Below the pieces are notes generated by a model. That model did no database searches. It saw only the letters and a list, made by a program, of their open reading frames with translations, and was not told where the DNA came from. The position numbers and the translations under genes were made by a program. From Alentia gelatinosa (Eukaryota > Annelida > Polychaeta > Phyllodocida > Polynoidae), in contig OX465584.1 of assembly GCA_950022655.1 (NCBI GenBank), positions 61,754,841 through 61,818,840 on the forward strand: a stretch of DNA of 64,000 nt. Direction: 5' to 3'. Below are positions 29,023 through 39,959 of this stretch, one piece after another (within the stretch, counting starts at the first letter, position 1; each line of letters starts with the position of its first letter).

Positions 29023-31302
29023 CGGTGCACCCCTCTCATAAGATCTCACACTCTCTAAGTGGTATTCTGTATTCAAGTCCAAATAAGGTACCCAATATTC
29101 GTGCTAGGCAGCATCATTGAGATTATAGGAATTTTTGAGTTGCATTGATATACGTGTTTACCATGGGAGGCAGGCCAGTGGATTTACCAGGCTCAAAGCC
29201 TAGTTCATTAAGAATTCTTCTCACATAGAACGTAGTAAGAACCTTGTACAGAATACCACTTAGAGAGTGTGAGATCTTATGAGAGGGGTGTATTCTCAAG
29301 GCTCTAAGCCTAGTTTGTTAATAATTCTTTTCCCATAGTGTAGTCAGAAGCTTGTACAGAATACCACTTAGCGAGCGTGAGATCTTATAGAGGGGTGTAT
29401 TCTCAAGGCTCTAAATGATGCCACCTAGCAGGAATTCTGTGAGCCAGTGGATTCTCAAGGCTCTAAGTCTAGTTCGTCAAGAATTCTTCTCCCATAGAGC
29501 GTAGTGAGAACCTTGTACAGAATACCACTTAGAGAGCGTGAGATCTTATGAGAGGGGTGCACTATCAAGGCTCTAGGCCTAGTTCATTAAGAATTCTTCT
29601 CCCATAGAGCGTAGTGAGAACCTTGTACAGAATAAGACTTAAAGAGTGTGAGATCTTATAGAGGGGTGTATTCTCAAGCCTCTAAATGATGCCACCTAGC
29701 AGGAATTCTGTGAGCCAGTGGATTATCAAGGCTTTAGGCCTAGTTCGTCAAGAATTCTTCTCCCATAGAGCGTAGTGAGAACCTTGTACAGAATACCACT
29801 TAGGGAGTGTGAGATCTTATGAGAGTGGTGTATTCTCAAAGCTCTAAGCCTAGTTCATTAAGAATTCTTCTCCCATAGAGCGTAGTGAGAACCTTGTACA
29901 GAATAAGACTTAAAGAGTGTGAGATCTTATAGAGGGGTGTATTCTCAAGCCTCTAAATGATGCCACCTAGCAGGAATTCTGTGAGTCAGTGGATTATCAA
30001 GGCTTTAGGCCTAGTTCGTCAAGAATTCTTCTCCGATAGAGCGAGTGAGAACCTTGTACAGAATACCACTTAGAGAGGGTGAGATCTTATGAGAGGGGTG
30101 CGTAGTGAGAACCTTGTACAGAATACCACTTAGAGAGTGTGAGATCTTATGGGAGGGGTGCGTAGTGAGAACCTTGTACAGAATACCACCTAGAGAGTGT
30201 GAGATCTTATGAGAGGGGTGCGTAGTGAGAACCTTGTACAGAATACGACTTAGAGAGTGTGAGATCTTATGAGAGGGGTGTGTAGTGAGAACCTTGTACA
30301 TAATACCACTTAGAGAGTGTGGGATCTTATGAGAGGGGTGTGTAGTGAGAACCTTGTACAGAATACCACTTAGAGAGGGTGAGATCTTATGAGAGGGGTG
30401 TGTAGTGAGAACCTTGTACAGAATACCACTTAGAGAGTGTGAGGTCTTATGAGAGGGGTGCGTAGTGAGAACCTTGTACAGAATACCACTTAGAGAGGGT
30501 GAGATCTTATGAGAGGGGTGCGTAGTGAGAACCTTGTACAGAATACCACTTAGAGAGTGTGAGATCTTATGACAGGGGTGCGTAGTGAGAACCTTGTACA
30601 GAATACCACCTAGAGAGTGTGAGATCTTATGACAGGGGTGTGTAGTGAGAACCTTGTACAGAATATCACTTAGAGACTGTGAGATCTTATGAGATGGGTG
30701 CATAGTGAGAACCTTGTACAGAATACGACTTAGAGAGTTTGAGATCTTATGAGAGGGGTGCGTAGTGAGAACCTTGTACAGAATACCACTTAGAGAGTGT
30801 GAGATCTTATGACAGGGGTGCGTAGTGAGAACCTTGTACAGAATACCGCTTAGAGAGGGTGAGATCTTATGAGAGGGGTGCGTAGTGAGAACCTTGTACA
30901 GAATACCACTTAGAGAGGGTGAGATCTTATGAGAGGGGTGCGTAGTGAGAACCTTGTACAGAATACCACTTAGAGAGTGTGAGACCTTATGAGAGGGGTG
31001 CGTAGTGAGAACCTTGTACAGAATACCACCTAGAGAGTGTGAGATCTTATGACAGGGGTGTGTAGTGAGAACCTTGTACAGAATACCACTTAGAGAGTGT
31101 GAGATCTTATGAGAGGGGTGCGTAGTGAGAACCTTGGACAGAATACCACTTAGAGAGTGTGAGATCTTATGAGAGGGGTGCGTAGTGAGAACCTTGTACA
31201 GAATACCACTTAGAGGGTGTGAGATCTTATGAGAGGGGTGCGTAGTGAGAACCTTGTACAGAATACCACTTAGAGGGTGTGAGATCTTATGAGAGGGGTA
31301 CA
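29023..31302 (+). mobile_element. Large MITE-B derivative with two nested tandem repeats
   Basis: The left end GTGCACCCCTCTCATAAG is at 29023, followed by the normal body. From about 29280 to 30035 longer units of some 200-300 bp repeat (TATTCTCAAGGCTCTAAGCC to GAGATCTTATAGAGGGGTG). From 30036 the right end is multiplied as a 60-bp array up to about 31302. The total is 2.3 kb compared with about 280-420 bp for simple copies. Confidence 0.85.
30036..31300. repeat. 60-bp satellite, about 21 units
   Basis: Units are in exact 60-bp register with one to four differences each (CACTTAGAGAGTGTGAGATC, GACAGGGG and GGGTGAGATC variants). The unit is again the outermost part of the right MITE-B repeat, as at 16733-17285. 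A 431-codon frame on the minus strand is open throughout purely because 60 is divisible by three. Confidence 0.96.
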
Positions 31303-31319
31303 CCATGACGCCTGCATCT

Positions 31320-31550
31320 CTTTTTTCTGAGTCACAGATGATTGATAGGATTGTATTTATTGATCCCCTCTAAGATTCATGACCCACTCCTCACAGCTGG
31401 GAAATTACCTCCACAAGGAAAAGCTATTTGGGGTTAATTTGAAGGAGCAGATAATGAATTCTCATTTGATGGTGGTGCACGAATAGATCTTATTCGACCT
31501 TCACCGATCAGTGTTCATCAACGCATGCGCATAGCCTAGTAGGCCTCACC
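31320..31550. other. Non-repetitive segment
   Basis: No match to the local repeat families. It contains GTATTTATTGATCCCC, GGGGTTAATTTGAAGGAG and ATAATGAATTCTCATTTGAT, with several homeodomain-like cores. Possible conserved non-coding sequence, unsupported by comparison. Confidence 0.25.
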
Positions 31551-31625
31551 CGGTGTTTACACTAGACGACTGAAAACGGGACAACTGTAAAACGTCTAGG
31601 TGAACATCTTGAGGTAGTGTTCCCT

Positions 31626-32113
31626 GGGCCCCGTTGCTCCACGTTTACGACAGAGTTGCAGATCGCAGCCTAAACGTTGCTCCTGAAATTTTGCGGATCG
31701 CGTTGTAATCGCATTGGCGCATCGCTGCGTAAAATACTGCTTTTAGCGATACTGTTTACGCGGACCTTCACAGCACTGCGGATCGTATCGTTGTGGGTTT
31801 AATACAGCCTTCTCTGATATTTTAGAACTTGATCCATGGTGATATCACCAACCCCCGCCACTTGTTCTTCCACTTATAGGAAATAGTGATCCACACCACC
31901 AGGTTTCAGATCAGTTTTAACTGTGATGCCAGTTTCCCCTGTCTCATTCATATGTGCCCCTGAATTGTTGTATCGCTATCGCATTGTAAAAGTACCACTG
32001 GAATATAGGGATACGAGCTGGTATTACAGGCGCAACGCTTTTTCAGTCGGATCGTTAAAGTAATCATAAAAGTTAGCGACACAACAAAAAGTGGAGCGCC
32101 GGGGCCCAGAGAA
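31626..32113. mobile_element. MITE with CTGGGCCCCG termini
   Basis: CTGGGCCCCGTTGCTCCAC is mirrored by GTGGAGCGCCGGGGCCCAG, giving 19-bp inverted ends with two mismatches. The body has several internal repeats of GCAGATCGCA / GCGGATCGCGTTG type. Non-coding. It lies within the outer MITE. Confidence 0.75.
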
Positions 32114-32688
32114 AATTGTTACCAAGAATCGTCGACCCCAGAAGAGCGTTAACACTAGACAATTGAGTGTTCCTCAAATGCTTTACACCTAAGATGGCGT
32201 TTATATTGGACGATTATAGGCGACGGTTCTTGAAGGTTAACCCTGCCTAAAGTACGGTAACATGTGTGAAAATCCCGTAAGAAAATAGCAGGTGAAAAAG
32301 TGGAACTAGAGAACTGTGATTCTCGATACATTACAACCGTCTTTGGCCTAAAGTGGAATTCACTCGGTGGGATTTATGTACCTCACATGGTTCAGAATCT
32401 CATCAGATTCTGTTCCTTTTAGGTATAAAATAATTGGCGAGGGCGCAGTTATTTTAACTTTTCCCAAGTACATATCCATCTAAAGTTTTAATCATTGGGA
32501 ATCACCGTCAAAATCAAAGCGTTTTGATTCTGTTAGTCCGTAAGAAAATATGTTGGTGATGGCATTGTTACAAAATCTATGCAAATTAATCGGTGAGCAT
32601 TCTCTGCAAGTCTCGTTTCCATTCACCGATTTGGCGTCGGTATACAAGAAAATCCGACTGCAGATCGGTGCTGAATAATCACTGATTT

Positions 32689-33213
32689 AAGGGATATCCT
32701 ACAATTCACAGTGGCGCCACCTGGTGATTTTTAAATAATGTCAATTATTGGTCAAAACTGGTTTTCTGTGATTCATTCTTATTCTACATGAGTAAATCTA
32801 ACATTTTGTCCAGTTTATTAAATCTTAACCGGTAAAATAGGCCAATTTATATTTGCTTGATTTACATAGGAAATGTACTGAAAAATGTGATTTTCTTCAA
32901 TTCTTTCAAAAACAATGACGGTGACCTACGCATTTCTAAAACTTAAATAAGTACTATATATGTACTATATTCTGTGAAAGTTTTAGGAAAATGACATGGG
33001 TTTTTCTATGTGAAAAAATACTTTTTATAATTTCTAAATAGTCTTACATAAAATTATCATAATATTGATCTATAAATCAAAAACTAGCACGGTGACCCCC
33101 CATTTTAAAGTTAGATATGTGTTCCACAACACTTGAAGATCATCTTACTAAATTTTCAGGAAATTGACATGGGTCTTAATATTCAAGCCAAATTTTCCGC
33201 TATGCCTTTAAAA
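32689..33213 (-). mobile_element. Intact copy of the TTAA-flanked MITE
   Basis: It runs from TTAA then GGGATATCCTACAATTCACA to GCTATGCCT then TTAA, inverted relative to the copy at 5598-6966. The body blocks GTGGCGCCACCTGGTGATTT, TATATGTACTATATTCTGTG and AAAATGACATGGGTTTTTCT are shared. Comparison of the two shows where the LINE inserted in the other copy. Confidence 0.8.
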
Positions 33214-33252
33214 CTCAGTAATCGTCGCCTAGTGTCGTCTAGTGTAAACACT

Positions 33253-33900
33253 GTGTCTGAATGGCATTGATTGCCTCAGGAAAGGTCTGGAAAGGTTAGG
33301 TTGGTGAAGGCTTCATTTCGTAACTCATTTCATGTCATGAATCGGGCCTTTATAGGAAATTACTTGACATAATCTGATATTTCACTTTTCTATTATTGTT
33401 TTGCATATCAATATTTTCTATTCTTGCCTGAGTTCTGCTAAATACCAATCCATACTAAGAAGAAGGTCCCCACGCGTTTGTGGTTTATTTTAGACATTAT
33501 TTTATGAATATTGATAATAGGATTGGATTCCATGATTGCTTTTGGGAAAAAAATAACGTCTAATCAAAGATCCCCTACCGTGTAATGTTGATAAAACACA
33601 AGGTGTTGTAATTACGAGAGCTCCAAGAAACAGTAATCATCACAGATGATTTGTTGATTGGTTTCAAATGCACGCACCAAAAGTCAATACTGACATAATT
33701 ACTCTCCCCAGCGGAGTACCACTGTTGCCATATACCCAAGCCGAAGAAAAAGCAGATTAAGTGTCTTTCCAATGATAACATACTTCATATTTGTCTACGT
33801 AGATAGCAGGGATAATTGCGAGCTACACTTATATAATCTTAAAGTCTACTGTAACACGGAGAAAGAAACTGGACGGTATTCAATCTGAGAAATGAGACGT
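33253..33900. other. No recognised feature
   Basis: AT-rich unique-looking sequence of about 650 bp. A 68-codon minus-strand frame at 33575-33781 has no recognisable motif. Confidence 0.45.
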
Positions 33901-33907
33901 GATGGAA

Positions 33908-34030
33908 TTGGCGGGAAACAAAGCTCCATTCCATGAAAGCAGACGACATTTCTAATTGTCCCCTTGTGGATGCGCATGCGCGAGGCGGGAACTTAATGGC
34001 CGTGAAATTGACATTTTTGTATGCGCAGAG
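33908..34030. promoter_or_regulatory. E2F-, NRF1-like promoter patch
   Basis: TTGGCGGGAAA (33908-33918) and GGCGGGAAC (33984-33992) are E2F-type sites. Between them is TGCGCATGCGCG (33971-33982), a full NRF1-like palindrome. A further TATGCGCAGAG follows near 34020. The combination is typical of TATA-less housekeeping or cell-cycle promoters. No first exon could be assigned. Confidence 0.42.
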
Positions 34031-34214
34031 TGTAGGGTATCTCCCTGCAACTGTTGAATAATCAATTCCATCCCCAATCTGCCCACGGTTAGAGCCTGGA
34101 TTTGCTCCTGTAATTTCACGCTCTTCTGCGCTGCTCCATCGACCTACGAGTTACCAGATAGGAACTCTATTATATTATTCTCCATTGACAACGTTCGGAG
34201 CCTCTTAATACTAT

Positions 34215-34760
34215 ACTGAGGGTTGAGGAGTTAGCTAAGTGGGTAAGGTAACCGTTTAACCCTTTAATGACGCATGATGCCTGGAGGCATCACCATGCTA
34301 AAGACGCATGATGCCTGGAGGCATCACCATGCTAAAAACGCATGATGCCTGGAGGCATCACCGCACTAAAGCCGCATGATGCCTTGAGGCATCATTGTCC
34401 CAATATTAACAAAAATGTTTCAACAAAGAAATAATAGGGCAATATTCATGAAATCTTCGGGAAAGGTAGATTTAACATCATATTTGATATTTCTATCAAA
34501 AAGAAATAAAATATTTATGATGATGTATCATATTGCATGATTTCAAACTTGGATATCAGTTTTAGCTATTCTGTGGCCGTCCTCTAGCTAGAAAAACTGC
34601 CACCAGCACCCGTCCTTATGGGAGTAGCTAGGCCCCAAGCAGCCGTCCTTAAAGGGTTAATAATCTAGGATCGTAAACGAATACCCTTTTCTGTAACTCG
34701 TATAAGGGTTATCATTTAGTAATATCTGTATGTAAGTCTGTTAGCTAAGACAGTATGAGC
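34215..34760 (+). mobile_element. tRNA-like SINE head split by a MITE
   Basis: AGTTAGCTAAGTGGGTAAGG (34229-34248) resembles a pol III A box. TAATCTAGGATCGTAAACGA then ATACCC, beginning at 34659, resembles the B-box side, and CTTTTCTGTAACTCGTATAAG follows. The two parts are separated by a piggyBac-like MITE inserted at TTAA. The B-box half recurs at 62685-62790. Confidence 0.55.
34260..34656. mobile_element. piggyBac-like MITE (397 bp)
   Basis: TTAA (34256-34259) precedes CCCTTTAATGACGCATGATG, and AGCCGTCCTTAAAGGG precedes TTAA (34657-34660). A subterminal block GCATGATGCCTGGAGGCATC is tandemly repeated four times. The CCC termini and TTAA duplication match piggyBac target behaviour. Relatives are at 17870 and 40544. 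Confidence 0.82.
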
Positions 34761-34792
34761 CGTCCATACGGTCGTTCAAAGGTGTTGAATAA

Positions 34793-34935
34793 ATAGACAA
34801 TAATCGATGGTTTTGTGGACAGGCGGTCGTAAACCACGAGAGGTTGACGCGTAGTAATACACGGGCGCTAGCGAGTGTGTTACGACGTCAACCTGAAGTG
34901 GTTTACAGAGCCGCCTGTCCACAAAACCATCGTTT
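34793..34935. repeat. Hairpin element
   Basis: ATGGTTTTGTGGACAGGCGG is mirrored by CCGCCTGTCCACAAAACCAT. Inside lie GTAAACCAC / GTGGTTTAC and AGGTTGACGCGTAGTAATAC / GTTACGACGTCAACCT. The right border GTTATATTTATTATCCATCT is a variant of the shared TATTTATTACCCACCT motif. Confidence 0.87.
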
Positions 34936-35040
34936 GTTATATTTATTATCCATCTTTTTGAATGAATGAAACCCACTAATTGTCATATCAAATGGTATAA
35001 CAATAGGGACGTGTAGGAAAATAGGGAAATGTTTTGCTCT

Positions 35041-35165
35041 ACAGCACAAAGAACTCTTACCTCGGTAAATGTATAGGGGTCAGATTTCTACCTAAATTCA
35101 ATACATAGATTCGACCACCACCCTTGTGGTGTAAAAGAATCTTGAGAAAATCTTGCAAGAACTAC
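35041..35165. repeat. SINE tail fragment
   Basis: CAAAGAACTCTTACCTCGGT, GTATAGGGGTCAGATTTCTA and CACCACCCTTGTGGTGTAAA match 49525-49620. The start also resembles AGAACTCTCACCTAACTTAG after the 90-bp array at 62467. It is probably the 3' part of the SINE whose body forms that array. Confidence 0.6.
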
Positions 35166-35820
35166 GGTTAATTGGACGTTAAATAAAACCAATAAACAAA
35201 CTAATAACAGTAGCTTCCCCCCGATTACACTAACACAATCTTACAATTTCCTGCGGATGATAGCGCAACTAGCAATCACTCTGTACCATTCATAAGCACC
35301 CACTGGAAAGGTTATAGAAGAACATCTCCACCCATGCCATCTTATTCCAATCCATAATCACCCGTAGAGACTCAATAGAGCCATTACTGTGACAGAAAAG
35401 TGTTATGTGTGCTTTAGAATTAGAGAAAAACTCACCGTGACAGAGTGAAATCATTTCGATTCAAGGCACTGGAATCCCTAACGAACCCAATGAGTGGAAA
35501 TTGACCGGTGAGAGGGAGGAGTCCGCTTTGTTCCTGCAGATCCCATTTGTGGCTTCTCCATTTAAATATTTAACTATTGGATTTATTACTCAATCGTGTC
35601 TCAAAATAGGCAGGCACTGTGCGACAGAAGTCGAGTCATTTTCCTAAGAGCCCCACAATGAGTGTCTTATTTGTGTTGGCGGAGGCAGAATCACAATAGT
35701 ATAACCTTCTGATTAATGGCTCCGTGAATTTCTGCTCCTTTGAAAAGGCAAGTCTCTGGGTACTTGATTATAAAATCTACTGAGGGATTTTTGTCATGGA
35801 AATGAAGATACAGAGTTAGA
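35166..35820. other. Mostly unique sequence, no gene recognised
   Basis: About 650 bp without matches to the local repeats. The stretch 35450-35690 (CCCATTTGTGGCTTCTCCAT and ATTTATTACTCAATCGTGTC) is a possible non-coding conserved block. GTGCTTTAGAATTAGAG at 35410 and nearby sequence shows no coding signal. Confidence 0.35.
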
Positions 35821-35821
35821 T

Positions 35822-36236
35822 TTAAAGCCAATGCCCATCTACCGATTTCGGAACATTTATGTACGTTTGTCGGCGACAAACGGATGGTAATTTGGTTCAG
35901 GCGAGGTATCCTAACGGAGTCGGTAGATGTAGGACAGCTAGGTAAGGCTACCCAGCGATTAGTGAACCACCTCCTCCAGACGTTGGTTTGTCGGAAACAA
36001 ATTGTGGTTTTTGCCCTCCCCCAGCGATTAGTGGACTATACACCGATTTTATCAGTGTGGGTATATATTTCGGTAGGTGTAGACTGATTTCCTTAGGACT
36101 AATACCCACCAGCCCCTCTCCTCGAGGGCCGCGGGTCGAGCATGGGTTACGTAATTTGCCTGCTACAAGGTGACCGATTCCTATACGATTTGGGAACTAA
36201 TCGTTCAACCCTATATCGGTAGATGGGCATCCGGCT
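35822..36236. mobile_element. Fold-back MITE of the GCCCAATGCCC family
   Basis: It starts TTAAAGCCAATGCCCATCTA and ends CGGTAGATGGGCATCCGGCT. It contains the family blocks GGACAGCTAGGTAAGG and ACCTCCTCCAGACG, plus a complex internal inverted arrangement. This is one of the longer copies and overlaps only short chance frames. Confidence 0.78.
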
Positions 36237-36404
36237 TTAGCAATATAACTTAGATGCTTTTAGAGTGGGAATGGTGTTGGGTTTCGAGGATGAATGGAGT
36301 TTTAAGATTCATAAGTGAATAGATAATTATGAAAATGTGAACTGTTCTGTGCGTCTGCCAACCATGTGGGATAATAGCAATATTTCCTTACCCATTTACT
36401 GCAG

Positions 36405-37795
36405 AAGCGAATTCTCTGACACAGCCTCACACCGCAGACAGTGCCTGCAGTAACACCCCTCCTACCACAGTCTCCTTCAAGCCAGAAACAGCAGTCAATT
36501 CCCTGACACAGCCTCACACCACAGACAGTGTCTGCAGTAACACCCCTCCTACCACAGACACCTTAAACCCAGAAACAGCAGTCAATTCCCTGACACAGCC
36601 TCACACCTCAGACAGTGCCTGCAGTAACACCCCTCCTACCACAGACACCTTAAACCCAGAAACAGCAGTCAATTCCCTGACACAGCCTCACACCACAGAC
36701 AGTGTCTGCAGTAACACCCCTCTTACCACAGACACCTTAAACCCAGAAACAGCAGTCAATTCCCTGACACAGCCTCACACCACAGACAGTGCCTGCAGTA
36801 ACACCCCTCCTACCACAGACACCTTAAACCCAGAAACAAAAGTCAATTCCCTGACACAGCCTCACACCACAGACAGTGCCTGCAGTAACACCCCTCCTAC
36901 CACAGACACCTTAAACCCAGAAACAGCAGTCAATTCCCTGACACAGCCTCACACCACAGACAGTGTCTGCAGTAACACCCCTCTTACCACAGACACCTTA
37001 AACCCAGAAACAGCAGTCAATTCCCTGACACAGCCTCACACCACAGACAGTGCCTGCAGTAACACCCCTCCTACCACAGGCACCTTAAACCCAGAAACAG
37101 CAGTCAATTCCCTCACACAGCCTCACAACACAGACAGTGTCTACAATAACACCCCTCCTACTCCTACCACAAACACCATAAACCCGGAAACAGCAGTTGA
37201 TTCCATGATACAGCATCAGACCACAGACAAGTAACAACCCTCCTACCACAGGCACCTTAAACCCAGAAACAGCAGCCAATTGCCTCACACAGCCTCACAC
37301 CATAGACAGTGCCTGCAGTAACACCCCTCCTACCACAGGCACCTTAAACCCAGAAACAGCAGTCAATTCCCTCACACAGCCTCACACCATAGACAGTGCC
37401 TGCAGTAACACCCCTCCTACCACAGACACCTTAAACCCAGAAACAACAGTCAATTCCCTCACACAGCCTCACACCATAGACAGTGCCTGCAGTAACACCC
37501 CTCCTACCACAGGCACCTTAAACCCAGAAACAATAGTCAATTCCCTCACACAGCATCACACCACAGGCAGTGCCTGCAGTAACACCACTTCTACCGCAAG
37601 CACTTTAAACCAATAAACGGTAGTCAGTTCCTTGACACAGCATCACACCACAAACAGTGCCTGCAGTAACACCCCTCCTACCGCAGACACCTTAAACCCA
37701 GAAACAAAAGTCTCTGACACAGCCTCACACCACAGACAGTGCCTGCAGTACGACCCCTCCTACCGCAGGCACCATAAACCCAGAAACAGTAAAAT
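36405..37795. repeat. 87-bp minisatellite
   Basis: About sixteen units of 87 bp (CAGAAACAGCAGTCAATTCC, CTGACACAGCCTCACACCAC, AGACAGTGTCTGCAGTAACA, CCCCTCCTACCACAGACACC). Unit variants alternate (GTGTCTGC or GTGCCTGC, CTTACC or CCTACC), suggesting duplication of multi-unit blocks. Identity falls in the last 250 bp. No long frame is open although 87 is divisible by three, since stops lie within the unit. Confidence 0.95.
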
Positions 37796-38194
37796 CACAT
37801 TATCTTAGTCTTTTACAATAGTAACCAGTGGAACTGACTACTTTGAAAAGCACCCAAATTTAGGGTGAATTTTATGTCATGTTCCATAAATTAAAAAAAA
37901 ATTAAAAGCAAGAAATGGTATTTTCAAAGAAAAAAAAAGTCATGAAATTCAAGAGGTCTTTTTTTCCCCGTTTATTGTGAGGTCACTATAGCCGTGATGA
38001 GGATGCTTAGCACCACGATGAATACTCAATAGAGGATTAGTCGAAGTGTTAACTATGAACCCAGCAGCTGCGGCTAACACACCTAACCAAAGAAACGCTC
38101 AGAGCTCTGATGCATTAAAAAGGTTTAATGACTATTTTATGGGAGCCGGCTTGATGCTATTACTGCCTGCGAGAGAGTAGCTTCTTGTTGGAAG
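37796..38194. other. Spacer between two minisatellites
   Basis: AT-rich with A runs near 37890-37935 and T runs near 37961. No gene or repeat boundary was recognised. Confidence 0.45.
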
Positions 38195-39250
38195 TATCAT
38201 CAGCGTGGGGGACCGGGTGGGGATTGGGATGAGAACGGGGTATGAAACGGAGTGAGGATCTGTGGGACTGGGTAGGGGACTGCGTATAGGGCAGCGGACT
38301 GGGTGGAGGACTAGGTAGGGAATAAGCAAAGGGCAGTGGACTGGGTAGGGGACTGGGTGGAGGACTAGGTAGGGAATAAGCAAAGGGCAGTGGACTGGGT
38401 AGGGGACTGGGTAGAGGACTAGGTAGGGAACTGAGAAAAGGGCAGTGGACTGGGTAGGGGACTGGTTAGGGACTGAGGAACGGGCAGTGGACTGGGTAGG
38501 GGACTGGTTAAGGACTGATGAATGGGCAGTGGACTGGGTAGAGGATTAGGTAGGGTGGGGGACTGGGATGGGAAGGTGGGTGGATTTGAGGCCTAGATAG
38601 GGGACTGAGAAATGGGAGGTGGTCTGTGTGGTGGACTGAGTAAAGGGTTGCAGACTTGGTGGAGGACTATGTACGGGACTGAGAAAAGGCTAGTGGACTG
38701 TGCGGGGGACTTGGTAGGCTGGGGGACTGGGATTGGGAGGAGGGTGGAGTTTATGGGGAATGGGCTGCGGACTGGGCAGGAGATTGAGTATAGGGCTGCG
38801 GACTGATTGGATGACTAGGTAGGGACTAAGCAAAGGGCAGTGGACTGGGCAGTGGACTAGGTAGGGGACTGACTATAGGGCTGCGGACTGATTGGAGGAT
38901 TGGTAGGGACTAAGCAAAGGGCAGTGGACTGGGCAGTGGACTAGGTAGGGGACTGACTATAGGGCTGCGGACTGATTGGAGGACTAGGTAGGGACTAAGC
39001 AAAGGGCAGTGGACTGGGCAGTGGACTAGGTAGGGGACTGACTATAGGGCTGCAGACTGATTGGAGGATTGGTAGGGACTAAGCAAAGGGCAGTGGACTG
39101 GGTAGGGGACTGGTTGGGGGACTTGGTAGGGGACTGGGGACCCCAGGGGCTTGTAATGGGACTGCTACATCCAGGCAGATGTGAGTTGGGGGACTGGCAG
39201 GTGGGTGGACGGGAGTCAGGTGGAAAACTGGGAAGGGAGCTTGGCAGGGG
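38195..39250. repeat. GGACTGGGTAGG minisatellite with an 85-bp higher-order unit
   Basis: The basic motif is about 12 bp (GGACTGGGTAGG and variants). Between 38801 and 39150 it is organised into an 85-bp higher-order unit with GACTGATTGG marking each start (38801, 38886 and onward). The array is purine-rich on one strand and ends directly at a MITE-B copy at about 39252. Confidence 0.92.
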
Positions 39251-39251
39251 C

Positions 39252-39541
39252 TTCATTCTGTACTCTGTACTCTCACTTCGCTCTATGGAAAAGAATTCTT
39301 AACGAACTAGGCTTAGAGCCTTGAGAATCCACTGGCCTGCCTCCCGTGCTAAAGACGCCCATCAATGCAACCCAAAGATTCCTATAATCTCAATGATGCC
39401 ACCTAGCGGGAATTCTGTGTGCCAGTGGATTCTCAAGGCTCTAAGCCTAGTTAGTTAAGAATTTTTCTCCCATAGAGTGCAGTGAGAACCTTGTACAGAA
39501 TATGACATAGAGAGTGTGAGATCGTATAAGAAGGGTGCACC
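39252..39541. mobile_element. MITE-B copy, left end truncated
   Basis: The left side begins at TCTGTACTCTCACTTCGCTC, lacking the outermost GTGCACCCCTC block. The body and the right end AGAAGGGTGCACC are present. Truncation is exactly at the junction with the minisatellite, as if the array expanded into the element. Confidence 0.82.
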
Positions 39542-39547
39542 ACATAC

Positions 39548-39900
39548 GGCATGGGTATATATACGGCATATAGCCTATGATCCATGGGCGCCGCCATGAC
39601 GCCCCCCAGGTAGGTGTTCTTCACTAAAGGAGGTGGAAAAGAAGTGAGTGATAATTGGGAAATGTCACAACTTTAGCCTTGCTCACTTATTTATATGAAG
39701 TGTTCCATGTGGAAAATATCATGTCTTGGGTTTATTCATTATGTCATCCTACTTTGGGATGGGTGTAGAGAGTCAAGGGAACCATGGTCAAATATTGAAA
39801 GGCAGTTGAATTTCATAAGAACAATGAGCCAGAATACAGGTTTGTCCCCCGACCACCTAGTGACTGCTTCATGAACTAACAATGGCTCTGTCCCCTATAG
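39548..39900 (+). repeat. Interspersed repeat, copy 2 (pair with 18669-19049)
   Basis: Shares ACGGCATATAGCCTATGATC, AGTGTTCCATGTGGAAAATA and CAAGGGAACCATGG with copy 1 in direct orientation, about 20.9 kb away. This copy lacks the pogo-like insertion, so it shows the empty site. Confidence 0.82.
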
Positions 39901-39959
39901 TGCAGGAGTCTCTGCAATGGCTTGTCAGAAGCCTGCGTAGAACATGCGAAGCGTTGGCT

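Larger units (their letters stand above)
31553..33252. mobile_element. Outer MITE containing other MITEs
   Basis: GTGTTTACACTAGACGAC at 31553 is mirrored by GTCGTCTAGTGTAAACAC at 33234-33252 (one extra base near the end). The interval contains at least two other complete elements (31626-32113 and 32689-33213), so the original outer element was much shorter. A related end also occurs near 32151 (TTAACACTAGACAATTGAG) and a relic near 4380. Confidence 0.65.

Noticed and set aside
30011..31306. 431-codon minus-strand open frame with 20-residue repeats
   Set aside because: It is the 60-bp satellite read in one frame. The unit is the non-coding end of a MITE, and the openness follows from a stop-free unit whose length is divisible by three.
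36405..37795. A CRISPR-like array
   Set aside because: The whole 87-bp unit repeats without variable spacers, and the context is a eukaryotic genome. It is a minisatellite.
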